From assembly GCA_005883905.1 (NCBI GenBank), contig VAYD01000150.1, forward strand, positions 1-5,258: a DNA stretch of 5,258 nucleotides, read 5' to 3'. The position numbers and the translations under genes are program-made. Shown here one piece after another: positions 4,862-5,258 of the stretch. The DNA comes from Actinomycetota bacterium. GTDB lineage: Bacteria > Actinomycetota > Thermoleophilia > Solirubrobacterales > Solirubrobacteraceae. The notes under the pieces were generated by a model. That model did not search any database. It worked only from the letters and a program-made list of their open reading frames with translations, and was not told the origin of the DNA. Each line of letters opens with the position of its first letter. Positions within the stretch are counted from its first letter, which is position 1.

Positions 4862-4875
4862 TAATCGGCGCCGTG
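4851..4875. promoter_or_regulatory. Perfect 8-base inverted repeat over the GFA gene promoter and start
   Basis: CACGGCGC (4851-4858) and GCGCCGTG (4868-4875) are perfect complementary arms around the nine-base spacer TGATAATCG, which holds the -10 box. The right arm covers the GTG start. It could be an operator, or form a hairpin. No T-run follows, so a simple intrinsic terminator is unlikely. Confidence 0.55.
4860..4865 (+). promoter_or_regulatory. -10 box of the GFA gene (leaderless spacing)
   Basis: GATAAT matches TATAAT at five of six positions, stands out in very GC-rich surroundings, and ends seven bases before the GTG at 4873. No ribosome-binding site lies before that GTG, which agrees with a leaderless transcript. 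A recognisable -35 is not seen. Confidence 0.5.
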
Positions 4876-5258
4876 ACCAGCTTCCCCCTGACCGGCGGCT
4901 GCGCGTGCGGCGCGGTGCGCTACGAGATCGGCGAGCCGCTCCTCAGCGCCTCGTACTGCCACTGCACCCGCTGCCAGCGGCGAACCGGCGCTGCCGCGTC
5001 GGCACAGGCGCGCGTCAAGCCCGGCAGCCTCACGTGGACGCAGGGCGCGGACAACATCGGCTCGTGGACGCCGGAGGGCGGCTTCACCAAGGCGTTCTGC
5101 AAGTCCTGCGGCGGCCAGCTCTACAGCTGCGACCCGGACAACCCGGATACGACGATCGGCGTGCGCCTCGGCACGTTCGACGACGACCCGGGCATCCGTC
5201 CGCAGAAGCGCACCCATGTCGCGAGCGCCGTTTCGTGGGAGCCGATCCCCGACGACGG
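4873..5258 (+). CDS. GFA-family protein (formaldehyde-activating / CENP-V domain), 3' end outside the window
   Basis: 128 complete codons from GTG 4873; the frame is still open at the window end. The protein opens FPLTGGCACGAVRYEI (C10, C12), then SYCHCTRCQRRTG (C29, C31, C34), then FCKSCGGQLY (C76, C79). This is the full seven-Cys zinc-binding pattern of the GFA domain (PF04828-type). Typical members are about 120-160 residues, so only a short C-terminal piece is missing. The founding member was described as accelerating glutathione/formaldehyde adduct formation, but most homologues are uncharacterised, and actinobacteria generally use other thiols, so the substrate should not be assumed. 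It is probably expressed from its own leaderless promoter rather than with the broken TraR/DksA gene, since a -10 box and inverted repeat separate them. Confidence 0.93.
   Translation, partial: MTSFPLTGGCACGAVRYEIGEPLLSASYCHCTRCQRRTGAAASAQARVKPGSLTWTQGADNIGSWTPEGGFTKAFCKSCGGQLYSCDPDNPDTTIGVRLGTFDDDPGIRPQKRTHVASAVSWEPIPDD

Noticed and set aside
4851..4875. The GC-rich inverted repeat as an intrinsic terminator of the dioxygenase operon
   Set aside because: No T-run follows the right arm and a -10 box occupies the loop, so a promoter/operator reading fits better.
4399..5217. Minus-strand open frame of 272 codons
   Set aside because: Arg/Ala-rich translation covering three plus-strand genes antisense; no motif and no promoter.

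Overview
The window is high-GC, gene-dense DNA with GC-rich third codon positions, frequent GTG starts and little intergenic space. This fits a high-GC actinobacterium. The protein types would suit Thermoleophilia/Solirubrobacterales, but that placement is an inference from style, not from a marker gene. No rRNA, tRNA, CRISPR array or transposase gene was seen. No stretch over 300 bases lacks a gene.

Left part (1-1801) is a regulatory cluster. The 3' part of an ImmA/IrrE-family metallopeptidase gene (+) runs tail-to-tail into a two-gene minus-strand operon. That operon is a small sigma-70-family factor (1136-1801) whose stop overlaps by 14 bases the GTG start of an XRE-like helix-turn-helix protein (502-1149). 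The peptidase and HTH genes overlap by 15 bases at their 3' ends. ImmA/IrrE enzymes classically cleave XRE-type repressors, so the set looks like a protease/HTH/sigma signalling module. The functional link is inferred.

Middle part (1802-2658): a short divergent control region with an inverted repeat; a 70-codon gene of unknown function; and a MazEF-type toxin-antitoxin pair (ribbon-helix-helix antitoxin 2099-2347, MazF endoribonuclease 2344-2658). The pair is preceded by two interlocked palindromes that look like an autoregulatory operator. Its codon use is more relaxed than that of its neighbours.

Right part (2655-5258): an NMT1/THI5-like substrate-binding lipoprotein (minus) without any transporter partner in view; a divergent VOC ring-cleaving dioxygenase-like gene (3631-4539); a four-base-overlapping TraR/DksA-type gene whose zinc finger appears broken by a deletion of about 28 bases; and the 5' part of a GFA-family (formaldehyde-activating/CENP-V domain) gene. 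The last has a perfect 8-base inverted repeat wrapped around its -10 box and start codon.

A recurring theme is leaderless-style initiation. Four genes (sigma factor, MazE, lipoprotein, GFA protein) have a -10-like hexamer ending exactly seven bases before the start codon. Genes are packed so tightly that single tetranucleotides serve as stop codons on both strands (CTAG at 2655-2658) or start codons on both strands (CATG at 3630-3633).
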